From positions 42,316 to 106,315 of IMG/VR virus record IMGVR_UViG_3300032291_002524: a DNA stretch of 64,000 bases; one strand, given 5' to 3'. This DNA comes from a virus. The position numbers and the translations under genes are program-made. Under the pieces are notes generated by a model. That model saw only the letters and a program-made list of their open reading frames with translations, was not told the DNA's origin and did no database searches. Of this stretch, positions 34,269 to 41,358 are shown one piece after another; the stretch's first letter is position 1, and the number at the start of each line of letters is the position of its first letter.

Positions 34269-34490
34269 ATGTCAACAAACAGAAAACGAACTAAATTAAA
34301 ATTCGCGGAATGTGGTAGAGATTATCACATACTTTCCCTAAACGAATGGTACCCTCTTTATTGGGATGAAGGGTACAACTTTTATCCTTATTGGAGAAGA
34401 GGTTTTAAAAATCCCAACAAAACAATTCCAATCTTCAAAGTACGTGAGTACAGAACTTGGAAACACAACAGAAAAACACAGTGGAAGTAA
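34269..34490 (+). CDS. Small basic hypothetical protein (73 aa)
   Basis: Very rich in Arg, Lys, Trp and Tyr, so it probably binds nucleic acid. It fills the gap between tRNA-Ser and tRNA-Arg. No motif recognised and the start is uncertain. Confidence 0.5.
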   Translation: MSTNRKRTKLKFAECGRDYHILSLNEWYPLYWDEGYNFYPYWRRGFKNPNKTIPIFKVREYRTWKHNRKTQWK

Positions 34491-34501
34491 TTCCACTATT
34501 T

Positions 34502-34576
34502 GGTTCCTTAGTTTAATTGGATAAAACATCTCGATACGGACGAGAAGATGTGGGGGTTCGAGTCCCTCAGGAATCA
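34502..34576 (+). tRNA. trnR: tRNA-Arg(ACG)
   Basis: Acceptor GGTTCCT / AGGAATC, anticodon loop ATACGGA in stem TCTCG / CGAGA, T-loop TTCGAGT. A34 would need deamination by host TadA to read CGC. Confidence 0.9.
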
Positions 34577-34582
34577 CAACAC

Positions 34583-34654
34583 ACGGATGTAGCTCAGGGG
34601 CAGAGCACTTGTCTCCAAAACAAGGTGTCGGGATATCGTAATTCTCCATCCGTG
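34583..34654 (+). tRNA. trnW: tRNA-Trp(CCA) with unusual T-loop
   Basis: Acceptor ACGGATG / CATCCGT, anticodon loop CTCCAAA in stem CTTGT / ACAAG, discriminator G as in Trp. The T-loop reads ATCGTAA, so positions 54 and 58 are A and T rather than T and A, and the T-stem has a T-T mismatch. Confidence 0.85.
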
Positions 34655-34660
34655 CTAAAT

Positions 34661-34734
34661 GCCGAGGTAGCTCAATTGGTTAGAGCGTCTGTTTCATACG
34701 CAGAAGGTCAGCGGTTCGACTCCGCTCCTCGGTA
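34661..34734 (+). tRNA. trnM: tRNA-Met(CAT), elongator type
   Basis: Acceptor GCCGAGG / CCTCGGT, anticodon loop TTCATAC in stem TCTGT / GCAGA, T-loop TTCGACT, discriminator A. No initiator-type GGG/CCC anticodon stem. Confidence 0.88.
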
Positions 34735-34803
34735 CAAAAAATATAATTTGATAATTCGAAATTTTATAATTAATTTTTTTATTGTTGTTTTTTAAAAGAT
34801 ATT

Positions 34804-34983
34804 GGTTGGTGGCATAGATGCGTAGATTGATAAGCGTGGAGAGACGTGACGCGAGGGTACACACTAAGGATAGGTTGACAATCTTAATTGTATTGTTGTA
34901 AATCCCGACTCTCTAATGGTGTGTGAAGCTTAGTACTTCAGTGTACGGGCAAGATTCCTGATAAAGTCAATCACTACCAACCT
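34804..34983 (+). ncRNA. Structured 180-nt RNA with tRNA-like ends
   Basis: GGTTGGT (34804-34810) pairs perfectly with ACCAACC (34976-34982), so the ends close like an acceptor stem. Inside, GCGT / ACGC and ACACAC / GTGTGT stems are visible. No T-loop or anticodon arm was found. It is either a tRNA-derived novel RNA or a highly expanded tRNA. Confidence 0.5.
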
Positions 34984-34987
34984 AAAT

Positions 34988-35068
34988 GCCGAAGTGGTGG
35001 AACGGTAGACACGAATGCCTTAGAAGCATTTGCTATATGGTGTGTGGGTTCGAATCCCACCTTCGGTA
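34988..35068 (+). tRNA. trnL: tRNA-Leu(TAG)
   Basis: Acceptor GCCGAAG / CTTCGGT, anticodon loop CTTAGAA in stem AATGC / GCATT, class II variable arm, T-loop TTCGAAT, discriminator A. The only canonical tRNA-Leu in the window. Confidence 0.93.
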
Positions 35069-35079
35069 CAAATATGAAT

Positions 35080-35163
35080 TGGCATGTCGCTCAGAGGCCG
35101 AGAGCATCAGGCTGTTAACCTGACTGGGAAACCACACCGTAGGTTCGAATCCTACCATGTCAG
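35080..35163 (+). tRNA. trnN: tRNA-Asn(GTT)
   Basis: Acceptor TGGCATG / CATGTCA, anticodon loop CTGTTAA in stem TCAGG / CCTGA, T-loop TTCGAAT, discriminator G. The variable region is longer than normal (about 15 bases, CTGGGAAACCACACC). Confidence 0.88.
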
Positions 35164-35194
35164 CAATAATTTTTCATAAGTCAAATATTTGTTT

Positions 35195-35202
35195 TATATT
35201 TG
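35195..35202 (+). promoter_or_regulatory. TATATTTG promoter box, leaderless start
   Basis: Ends four bases before the ATG at 35207. Confidence 0.6.
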
Positions 35203-35206
35203 TAAT

Positions 35207-35683
35207 ATGGAAAAGGGGTTTATATCAGCATCGAAAGCAATTAAAGGATATACCGAATCTATGATTGCCAAGTCTGAAAACAACGATTGTGTTGTTAGAG
35301 CAATCGCATCGGCATCTGAAATGGATTATAATTCCGCACATCAATTCGTTAAAGAAACATTCAATAGAGAAAATGGTAGGCCAACATTTGGATTCGGTAC
35401 TGGTATGAATTTGTTATCAAAAAATGGTAAACAAATTAACGGTAAAAACGTTCAAATTATTTCTGAAGAATATAACACCATGTCGTATTATGTGGTAGTC
35501 AAAGGTGTTAAAAAATTAAGAGCAACAACAACATCAACATTTATCAAAAAATATCCGGTTGGTACTTATGTGGTACTTGTTAGAGGTCACGCATTTACTA
35601 TCAAAGATGGAATTGTTATTGGTAACCCCGATGACAGTAAAAAAATGAAAAAACATATCGTAAGGGTTTGGAAAATTGGATAA
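35207..35683 (+). CDS. Putative papain-like cysteine peptidase-fold protein (158 aa)
   Basis: Contains NNDCVVRA at about residue 22, in a helix start, and GHAFTIKDG near residue 125. The Cys-then-His order with these contexts resembles papain-like or C39-like folds found in phage proteins of unknown role. The start is fixed by the promoter box four bases upstream. It could be a protease or an inactive relative; no substrate can be suggested. Confidence 0.55.
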   Translation: MEKGFISASKAIKGYTESMIAKSENNDCVVRAIASASEMDYNSAHQFVKETFNRENGRPTFGFGTGMNLLSKNGKQINGKNVQIISEEYNTMSYYVVVKGVKKLRATTTSTFIKKYPVGTYVVLVRGHAFTIKDGIVIGNPDDSKKMKKHIVRVWKIG

Positions 35684-35710
35684 TATGTTTTAACTTTGTA
35701 TAACAATAAT

Positions 35711-35788
35711 GGTGTCGGTAGCTCAGTAGGTAGAGCAACGGCTTGAAACACCGTGTGCCGAGTGGTTCGATTCCCTCCCACACCACCA
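35711..35788 (+). tRNA. Degenerate tRNA, Phe-like (GAA?)
   Basis: The acceptor GGTGTCG / CCACACC has a C-C mismatch, the T-stem has a bulged T, and the anticodon stem needs a C-A mismatch to give loop TTGAAAC (anticodon GAA). CCA is encoded. Either an unusual second tRNA-Phe or a decaying gene. Confidence 0.5.
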
Positions 35789-35789
35789 A

Positions 35790-35925
35790 ATAATTAGATG
35801 GGCGTAATGAGGGAGGGTCCCGAGTCCCCAAGACACCACGGTCCATAACCATTTGGATGCGAGACGTTGTAAGGTAGTCTAATCCGTCCTGAACGGTATC
35901 CGGTTCGAGTCCGGCTCTGATTATG
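35790..35925 (+). tRNA. Expanded tRNA-like gene (136 nt)
   Basis: ATAATTAGA (35790-35798) pairs over nine bases with TCTGATTAT (35916-35924). A T-arm with CCGG-TTCGAGT-CCGG precedes the 3' strand. The middle is about 50 bases longer than a normal tRNA. A TCCATAA loop with possible anticodon CAT is visible but its stem is poor. Confidence 0.45.
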
Positions 35926-35999
35926 AACTAACCCAGTTTTCACAATGAAGGCCAATACCTTCGGAGTGGGGGTGACGGTCAGGAAAGACTGACAAACAT

Positions 36000-36112
36000 A
36001 GTCAGGTGGCGGAATGGTAGACGCTTAAGGTCATAAGGTATAGTACATAGCTCCGTATTAAAGAGTCAGTTGCCGAATCTATACCATACAGGTTCGAATC
36101 CTGTCTTGACTG
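36000..36112 (+). tRNA. AGTCAGG-family tRNA-like gene A (113 nt)
   Basis: Acceptor AGTCAGG / CTTGACT, Leu-type D-arm and perfect T-arm (ACAGG-TTCGAAT-CCTGT). The central part has a GGTATAG / CTATACC stem around 35 extra bases and no standard anticodon arm. One of eight such genes. Confidence 0.6.
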
Positions 36113-36248
36113 CAGACTCTCATCTATAGCTGTGTAGAGAACTGATGAGTATTGTTGGAGGACACAGACCTCACGAACATTGGTTTAGGGCAAACGTAGG
36201 ACCCCTATCACAAAGAGTACCAACCCATAGGGTAAAGCTCTTTAAAAT
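36113..36248 (+). other. Structured spacer between AGTCAGG genes A and B
   Basis: Stems CTCAT / ATGAG, CCCTAT / ATAGGG and AAAGAG / CTCTTT are visible. No coding potential seen. Confidence 0.35.
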
Positions 36249-36326
36249 AGTCAGGTGGCGGAATGGATAGACGCAACCACATAAGTGGTCAAACCGGTAC
36301 TACAGGTTCGAATCCTGTCCTGACTA
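36249..36326 (+). tRNA. AGTCAGG-family tRNA-like gene B (78 nt)
   Basis: Conserved acceptor, D-arm and T-arm. The anticodon stem ACCAC / GTGGT closes a loop of only four bases (ATAA), so it cannot present a normal anticodon. Confidence 0.6.
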
Positions 36327-36465
36327 CGCTCCTTTCTGGCGTTTTTAACAATAGGACGTGGTACAGATGCACCAGATGGATGTACCAACCCAGCATCAGG
36401 GACTTGGCAAGTTTTCGGTAGCCAATCAGATGTAACCGATGACAGCTCGGAAAGTACGAGCAATA
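36327..36465 (+). other. Structured spacer with shared hairpin
   Basis: GGTACA / TGTACC stem, and GCTCG-GAAAGTA-CGAGC at 36445-36461. The latter hairpin recurs exactly at 47428-47444, again just before a tRNA-like gene. Confidence 0.4.
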
Positions 36466-36536
36466 TACCGAAGTAGTGTATGGAGCACGTTGGGAGGCTT
36501 TTCCCAAAAGAATTGGGTCGCAACCAATCTCGGTAC
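36466..36536 (+). tRNA. tRNA-like gene with GTCGCAA T-loop
   Basis: Acceptor TACCGAA / CTCGGTA (one mismatch), D-arm GTG / CAC, anticodon stem TTGGG / CCCAA with an eight-base loop AGGCTTTT, and T-arm ATTGG-GTCGCAA-CCAAT. Normal size (71). The T-loop has G54 and C58. Anticodon unclear. Confidence 0.5.
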
Positions 36537-36541
36537 AAAAT

Positions 36542-36653
36542 AGTCAGGTGGCGGAATGGTAGACGCAAAGATGTTGTGAGTTGGTAGGTAATAACTACTT
36601 GGATGGTGTCCACATTAGAACTCTCTATACAGGTTCAAGTCCTGTCCTGACTA
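36542..36653 (+). tRNA. AGTCAGG-family tRNA-like gene C (112 nt)
   Basis: Conserved ends. The centre contains GGTAG-GTAATAA-CTACT, a possible anticodon arm (AAT), and a GGA / TCC mini-arm. Both are enclosed by an extra GAGTT / AACTC stem. About 29 bases longer than a class II tRNA. Confidence 0.6.
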
Positions 36654-36667
36654 CAAAAAATAAAGAA

Positions 36668-37090
36668 ATGAAAATAACTAAACATAATATACGTGAAATA
36701 ATTGAAAATTATCTTAAATCTAAAAAAATTAAGTATAGTATTGACGATGAGGATAACTTTGGATTGGTGTACGAAATTTACGTAGGGTCATTAGAATGTT
36801 ATTTACAGGTTGAATATGATTTAGAAAAAATAGAAGATGATTATGTTGTTGCTCAATTATTTACGGAAATTGATGATTTGGGTAATTCTCTTTACAGTGT
36901 AACATGGGAAAACGACGAACATCATGATTCCATTGAAAGCGAAATCGATACATTAATTGATGAAACTAAACAGTTAAATAGGGCCGTTATAAAAATTGGT
37001 AAAAAAATTGAAGATATTATTGAAATATGTGAGGAACATGGGTTATCTTCCGAAGATTTTATTCAAATTAACTATGATTTCAATAAGTAG
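36668..37090 (+). CDS. Acidic hypothetical protein (140 aa)
   Basis: The start at 36668 lies after tRNA-like gene C; a longer frame would run into it. Helical, acidic, with the N-terminus IREIIENYL, which has an I-x-E site. No family recognised. Its 3' end overlaps the end of the convergent repeat protein by 11 bases. Confidence 0.6.
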   Translation: MKITKHNIREIIENYLKSKKIKYSIDDEDNFGLVYEIYVGSLECYLQVEYDLEKIEDDYVVAQLFTEIDDLGNSLYSVTWENDEHHDSIESEIDTLIDETKQLNRAVIKIGKKIEDIIEICEEHGLSSEDFIQINYDFNK

Positions 37091-37643
37091 ATTTATAAAA
37101 AATCTTACCACCAACGTGAACCATTTCTCTTATTTCTTCTTCTGAATATTTTTCGGACAATGGGGTCCCTACTATAAACAAATTACCACCAACGGATTGA
37201 AGGTTTCCAAATGATTCGATATTAGTTCCTTGTAAACTCAAAAAACCACCAACGGATTGAAGGTTTCCAAGGAATTCGATATTGGATTCACGTAAATCCA
37301 ACCAGTCACCAACGGATTGAAGAGCACCGAGGGAGTTGATTTTGGTTTCATATAAATCCAAATAACCACCAACTGAGCGAAGGTTTCCAAGGGATTCGAT
37401 TTCGACATATCGTAAATCCAAATAACCACCAACAGAGCGAAGGTTTCCAAGGGATTCGATTTTGGTATCCATCAAATTCAAATCACCATCAATTGTATAT
37501 GGTGGATTTCCTTCGGATTCCAGATATTCTTGCAGAAAATTCCAATCATTATTAAAATATTTGAATGATGGAATATGGTGAACTTCTGGTTTCTCTTGCT
37601 CGATTAATCTTTTATATTGTGATTCGGTGATAATTATTTTCAT
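37080..37643 (-). CDS. Leucine-rich-like repeat protein 1 (187 aa)
   Basis: N-terminus MKIIITESQYKRLIEQE (packaging-type peptide with (I/L)-x-E sites), then a conserved domain (about 20-50, HIPSFKYFNNDWNFLQEYL). About six tandem 20-residue units follow with the pattern SLGNLxSVGGxLxLxxTxIE. The C-terminal cap has YSEEEIREMV. The units resemble a beta-solenoid or leucine-rich repeat of the kind seen in phage effector-like proteins. TATTTAT lies five bases before the ATG. A binding role is likely; the target is unknown. Confidence 0.75.
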   Translation of the reverse strand: MKIIITESQYKRLIEQEKPEVHHIPSFKYFNNDWNFLQEYLESEGNPPYTIDGDLNLMDTKIESLGNLRSVGGYLDLRYVEIESLGNLRSVGGYLDLYETKINSLGALQSVGDWLDLRESNIEFLGNLQSVGGFLSLQGTNIESFGNLQSVGGNLFIVGTPLSEKYSEEEIREMVHVGGKIFYKSTY

Positions 37644-38640
37644 TGCATATAAATATTACCACTAACATTAACCATTTCTCTTATTTCTTCTTCTGAATAT
37701 TTTTCGGACAATGGAGTTTCACGCAACATCAAATCACCACCAACGGATTGGAGATTTCCTAAAGAGTTGATACTAGTTCGATTTAGATATAACCCATCAC
37801 CAACGGATATTAGACTCCCGAAGGATTTGAGTTGACTGTTGAAGGATACTGTTAAATAACCACCAACGGATTTAAGATTTCCAAGGGATTCGATATTACT
37901 TCCTCGTAAATCCGCCTTACCAATAACATATTGAAGATTTCCAAGGGATTCGATATTAGTACTGCTTAAACTCAAATCACCACCAACGGAGCGAAGATTT
38001 CCAAGGGATTTGATAATAGTCCCATATAATTCCAAATTACCACCAACGGATTGAAGATTTCCAAGGGATTCAATGTCATTTTCAATTAATATCAAATCAC
38101 CACCAACGGAGCGAAGATTTCCAAGGGATTTGATTTTGGTATCTATCAAATCCAAATTACCATCAATTGTATAAGGTGGATTTCCTTCGGATTCCAGATA
38201 TTCTTGCAGAAAATTCCAATCATTGTTAAAATATTTTAATGATGGAATATGAAGAACCTCAGGTTCTTCCTGTTCTATTAATCTTCTATATTGAGATTCA
38301 GTTATTATTATTTTCATTACATATAAATATTACCACCAACCTGAACCATTTGCATTATTTCTTCTTTGGAATGTTTTTTAGATATCTGTGTCTTACGTAA
38401 AAACAAATTACCACCAACGAATTGAAGGTTTCCAAGGGATTGGACTTCAGTTTCTTCTAAATTCATATCATGACCAACGGAGCGAAGGTTTCCGATAGAT
38501 TTGATATTGGATTCAAATAAGACCAAACCACCACCAATGGATTGAAGGTTTCCAAGGGATTCGATTTCGACATATCGTAAATACAAATCACCACCAACGG
38601 TTTGGATATTTCCAAGAGATTTGATTTTGGTTCCATATAA
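37190..38640. repeat. 60-bp repeats of the leucine-rich-like genes
   Basis: About 18 units of 60 bp across three genes, with the near-invariant core GGATTGAAGGTTTCCAAGGG or GAGCGAAGGTTTCCAAGGG on the plus strand. High DNA identity between units and genes makes recombination and unit gain or loss likely. Confidence 0.85.
37640..38317 (-). CDS. Leucine-rich-like repeat protein 2 (225 aa)
   Basis: Same layout as the neighbour: N-terminal MKIIITESQYRRLIEQEE, HIPSLKYFNNDW domain, about eight 20-residue repeats and a YSEEEIREMV cap. Its last four bases overlap the start of repeat protein 1. TATTTAT precedes the ATG. The two share long identical DNA blocks, so one is a duplicate of the other. Confidence 0.75.
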   Translation of the reverse strand: MKIIITESQYRRLIEQEEPEVLHIPSLKYFNNDWNFLQEYLESEGNPPYTIDGNLDLIDTKIKSLGNLRSVGGDLILIENDIESLGNLQSVGGNLELYGTIIKSLGNLRSVGGDLSLSSTNIESLGNLQYVIGKADLRGSNIESLGNLKSVGGYLTVSFNSQLKSFGSLISVGDGLYLNRTSINSLGNLQSVGGDLMLRETPLSEKYSEEEIREMVNVSGNIYMQ

Positions 38641-38799
38641 ATAGAAATCATCATCAATTGTGTATGGTGGATTTCCTTCAGATTCCAAATATTCTTGCAG
38701 AAAATTCCAATCATTATTAAAATATTTGAATGATGGAATATGGATAACATCCAAGTGCACAGTTTCTTCTTTTAATATTTTCTTAATCAAATATTTCAT
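38317..38799 (-). CDS. Leucine-rich-like repeat protein 3 (160 aa)
   Basis: The start at 38799 is chosen because MKYLIKKILKEE is the packaging-type N-terminus and TATTTAT lies five bases before it; the longer frame has no such support. It has the HIPSFKYFNNDW domain, about five repeats and a HSKEEIMQMV cap. It directly abuts gene 2. Confidence 0.75.
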   Translation of the reverse strand: MKYLIKKILKEETVHLDVIHIPSFKYFNNDWNFLQEYLESEGNPPYTIDDDFYLYGTKIKSLGNIQTVGGDLYLRYVEIESLGNLQSIGGGLVLFESNIKSIGNLRSVGHDMNLEETEVQSLGNLQFVGGNLFLRKTQISKKHSKEEIMQMVQVGGNIYM

Positions 38800-38853
38800 T
38801 AAATATAAATAGTAAAGGAATGATATAATTTTGGATTTGTAATAGAAATTTGT

Positions 38854-38861
38854 TATCTTTG
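38854..38861 (+). promoter_or_regulatory. TATCTTTG promoter box, leaderless start
   Basis: Ends four bases before the ATG at 38866. Confidence 0.6.
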
Positions 38862-38865
38862 AATT

Positions 38866-39156
38866 ATGAATAAAGTGATATTCAAATATAGTACACTTCC
38901 TAATTCCGTGTTTCAATCCAATTTTGTTATACCGATACCAAAGGGAGCGGAGATTTTAACAATTCAAGTTGACAAAAAAAATAACCACCCAACTATTTGG
39001 GCGTTGGTTGATATTAACGAACCTCTCGAAGACCGAAAATTTGAATTGGTTGGGACAGGTCATACATTCACCATGGACGATTCCAAAAAATATATTGGGA
39101 CATATCAGTACCAAAATGGTGAATTTGTTGGACATCTTTTTGAAGTAATTAGATAA
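38866..39156 (+). CDS. Hypothetical protein (96 aa)
   Basis: Small beta-rich protein, probably a single barrel or sandwich: an N-terminal strand, a P-x-G-A-E-I-L turn and a GTGHTF segment. This pattern recurs in many phages as a protein of unknown function. First gene of a five-gene plus-strand run. Confidence 0.6.
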   Translation: MNKVIFKYSTLPNSVFQSNFVIPIPKGAEILTIQVDKKNNHPTIWALVDINEPLEDRKFELVGTGHTFTMDDSKKYIGTYQYQNGEFVGHLFEVIR

Positions 39157-39162
39157 ACCGTT

Positions 39163-39582
39163 ATGGAAAAAATATATATAACCAAAACCGTAAAATTTAA
39201 GGATTCAATTAATGAATTGGATTTTGTAAATAGAGAAGCGTTCGGATGGGAAGATTGGGACCGCCACGATTTTATTGAAATTAATAAAGGGAATGTAAAC
39301 AGAGATGATGAACCTATTGAGATTAATTCTATGATTGAATTGCTCCAAAAAGCAAAAGATGCTGGTTCTACTCACGTAAACATTAATTACTATACTGACC
39401 ATCATGGGTATGACATTTCTGGTGTTGAGATGAGAAAATCCACTCAAGAAGAAATTGATAATTACGAGGAATTCAAATCTTCAATTAAAGATATTGACGC
39501 TCAAATCAAAAAACTTAATGGTGAGTTAAGTAAATTAACTACCGAGAAAATGGAACTTTTTAGAAAAAGAAATAAACAATAA
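39163..39582 (+). CDS. Hypothetical protein with C-terminal coiled coil (139 aa)
   Basis: An N-terminal alpha/beta domain of about 95 residues is followed by a Lys/Glu heptad-like helix (about 100-139). No motif recognised. Follows the previous gene by six bases. Confidence 0.6.
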   Translation: MEKIYITKTVKFKDSINELDFVNREAFGWEDWDRHDFIEINKGNVNRDDEPIEINSMIELLQKAKDAGSTHVNINYYTDHHGYDISGVEMRKSTQEEIDNYEEFKSSIKDIDAQIKKLNGELSKLTTEKMELFRKRNKQ

Positions 39583-39589
39583 GATTATA

Positions 39590-39832
39590 ATGAAAAAAAT
39601 ATTTTACTTAATTATGTTAGGTACATTGTCAGTATCTTGTACCGAAAACCAAAGAGCCAAAAATTTTGGTGGAACAGAAGAAGTTCGATTAAAGAAAAAT
39701 GAAATTCTCTTGAATGTGACTTGGAAGGGAGACCAAATGTGGATTTGTACTAAAGACACCTCAACAGGAACATCCTATTTCCGTGAAAAATCTAATTGGG
39801 GAGTAATGGAGGGTACCATTATCTTAAAATAA
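39590..39832 (+). CDS. Lipoprotein (80 aa)
   Basis: N-terminal signal with lipobox LSVSC (Cys at about residue 17), so it is lipidated and probably in the outer or inner membrane. The mature part is small and basic. Phage lipoproteins of this size often act in superinfection exclusion or as spanins, but neither is shown here. Confidence 0.7.
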   Translation: MKKIFYLIMLGTLSVSCTENQRAKNFGGTEEVRLKKNEILLNVTWKGDQMWICTKDTSTGTSYFREKSNWGVMEGTIILK

Positions 39833-39839
39833 GATTATT

Positions 39840-40298
39840 ATGTTAAAAATAGATTTATCAGACATTGCTGACATTACTAGGTCGATATCCGAGTATGAAA
39901 TGTTAACCAATTCATTCACTCAACGAGGAACTAAAGAAGAAAAGGAACTTTTGACAGATTTTTGGAATAAAAAGGTTGTTAAAAGGGAAACATCGACTTG
40001 GATGACCTCACATGAATATGAACAATGGAAAGAAATTAATTTTCATGTCGTCGCTCAAACTTGGGGTAACACCTCATGTGGATGGCAAGGTATTGGTGGA
40101 GCTTCAATGACAAAAGCATATACCGTTATTATTGAAAATGGTTGGGCCGGGTTGGTATGTGTCTTCTATTTCGGTAAATTGGCTTACATGTGTGAAATGG
40201 ATGACAAATACAAAGTGTATGTCGAAAAAGGGTTTAGAGGATTACCAGGTCATGGTGATTGTCATGAAAAATTAACCGTGTTATATAAATCAAAATAA
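39840..40298 (+). CDS. Hypothetical protein (152 aa)
   Basis: Soluble, Trp-rich protein with a TWGNTSCGWQGIGG segment near residue 75 and several Cys residues. No family recognised. Confidence 0.6.
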   Translation: MLKIDLSDIADITRSISEYEMLTNSFTQRGTKEEKELLTDFWNKKVVKRETSTWMTSHEYEQWKEINFHVVAQTWGNTSCGWQGIGGASMTKAYTVIIENGWAGLVCVFYFGKLAYMCEMDDKYKVYVEKGFRGLPGHGDCHEKLTVLYKSK

Positions 40299-40323
40299 TT
40301 TTGTAATTCCAAAAAAAAAGTAT

Positions 40324-40331
40324 TATCTTTG
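40324..40331 (+). promoter_or_regulatory. TATCTTTG promoter box
   Basis: Ends seven bases before the ATG at 40339. Confidence 0.6.
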
Positions 40332-40338
40332 TATTGTT

Positions 40339-40620
40339 ATGGCAAAACAACTAAAAATTTGGAACGGTAGGGGACATGGTCGAAAATATAGTAGAGGTCA
40401 TGTTTATGTTGCGGCATACACACAAAAACAAGCAGCAGAATTGGTAAGTAAGGCATGTTTTGGTGAAGAATATCCAGATTTAGTTTCGGTGAATGAAATT
40501 AGAACTTATTACAGTTCGGGTTCGTGGGGCAATTCGATGAATGGTATCGAACCAACAGAACCTTGTGTTTACATTCAAGAAACTAGTTTTTCAAATGAAA
40601 AACCTGTAAGAATTATATAA
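40339..40620 (+). CDS. Hypothetical protein (93 aa)
   Basis: Small basic protein starting MAKQLKIWNGRG, with a Y-x-x-A-x-T-x-K-Q-A-x-E-L helix. Seen as a pattern in phage proteins but without known role. It precedes the first non-coding stretch of the second RNA region. Confidence 0.6.
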   Translation: MAKQLKIWNGRGHGRKYSRGHVYVAAYTQKQAAELVSKACFGEEYPDLVSVNEIRTYYSSGSWGNSMNGIEPTEPCVYIQETSFSNEKPVRII

Positions 40621-40630
40621 AAGATAATAT

Positions 40631-40713
40631 TGTGATAATGGTGTAGGGTCGGTCTCATGAGCCGAGTTGGTAGATATACCCCCCGTGTGGTTCGAATCCA
40701 CAAATCACAACCA
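40631..40713 (+). tRNA. Aberrant tRNA-Met (CAT) with reduced D-arm
   Basis: Acceptor TGTGATA / AATCACA (one mismatch), anticodon arm TCGGT-CTCATGA-GCCGA, T-arm TGTGG-TTCGAAT-CCACA, encoded CCA. Only 11 bases separate acceptor and anticodon stem, too few for a D-arm. A D-loop-like AGTTGGTAGA lies after the anticodon arm instead. Confidence 0.6.
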
Positions 40714-41243
40714 AAGACCCCACGATAACAGATAACTCGTCTGTTTGTATGTGAACCCGACTAGAAGTCTTCAGGGCTATGGGGGATAGATACATAGAGT
40801 GAAACACATATAACCCCTCATAAACGGGGTTAAGCAAGAAGGGGGAAGGTCCTTTTACGTATGTGGGAATCTCAAATTAAAAACGAGTCCCCCATTATGG
40901 GTAAAGGGGGTTAGGGACCTTAAGTGGTCGTGACATAACCCACAAGTTGTAGAAATACTGGACAATTCTACAATACACGCTCTATCTTCCGAGCGAGACT
41001 GTCACGTAACTATGATGGTAGGGTGGAGATGTCCTGAGGGTAGCACTGAACGCTAATATGAAAAGCCTATGACGCACATGATTAGGTAAGTACTTTTGGA
41101 CGGAGTGTGAGAGTATAGGCCTACCTTGGATGGTTACTATGTTCCAACGAATCTTGGGAATATGGGTAGGAATATTATGTCGCCAACTATAAAACTAAAA
41201 GGTCTTCCCAAAATGGCGTGGGGGTGATTCAAGACCTTTTTTA
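40714..41243 (+). ncRNA. Large ornate structured RNA (about 530 nt)
   Basis: No ORF of note, but many perfect stems: TAACCCC / GGGGTTA, AAGGTCC / GGACCTT, GTGACA / TGTCAC enclosing TTGTAGAA / TTCTACAA, and CGCTC / GAGCG. A strong terminator closes the region (AAAAGGTCTT 41197-41206 with AAGACCTTTT 41231-41240). Placement beside phage tRNAs and this size recall the GOLLD and ROOL classes of large phage RNAs. I cannot confirm membership by eye. Confidence 0.6.
41197..41243 (+). terminator. Terminator of the large structured RNA
   Basis: Ten-base stem AAAAGGTCTT / AAGACCTTTT plus T-run. The loop is long (24 bases), so the stem may also belong to the RNA fold. Confidence 0.65.
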
Positions 41244-41244
41244 A

Positions 41245-41320
41245 TACTGAAGTGGCTCAATTGGTTAAAGTGTCGTTTCATTATCGGAAGATTATCAGTT
41301 TGATTCTCTTTTCCTACACT
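41245..41320 (+). pseudogene. Decayed tRNA-Met-like gene
   Basis: Has a D-arm-like GTGGCTCAATTGGTTAAAG, a TTCATTA loop (CAT) and a TTTGATT T-loop. The anticodon stem, T-stem and acceptor do not pair well. Confidence 0.4.
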
Positions 41321-41358
41321 AATTGATTTTTTATCCTATAAGACTTATAATTAAATTA

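Noticed and set aside
37190-38640. Regularly spaced repeats suggesting a CRISPR array
   Set aside because: The 60-bp units are contiguous, without unique spacers, and encode in-frame 20-residue protein repeats in three genes.
40714-41243. RNase P RNA or group I/II intron
   Set aside because: The conserved RNase P core strings, group I P7/R elements and group II domain V were looked for by eye and not found.
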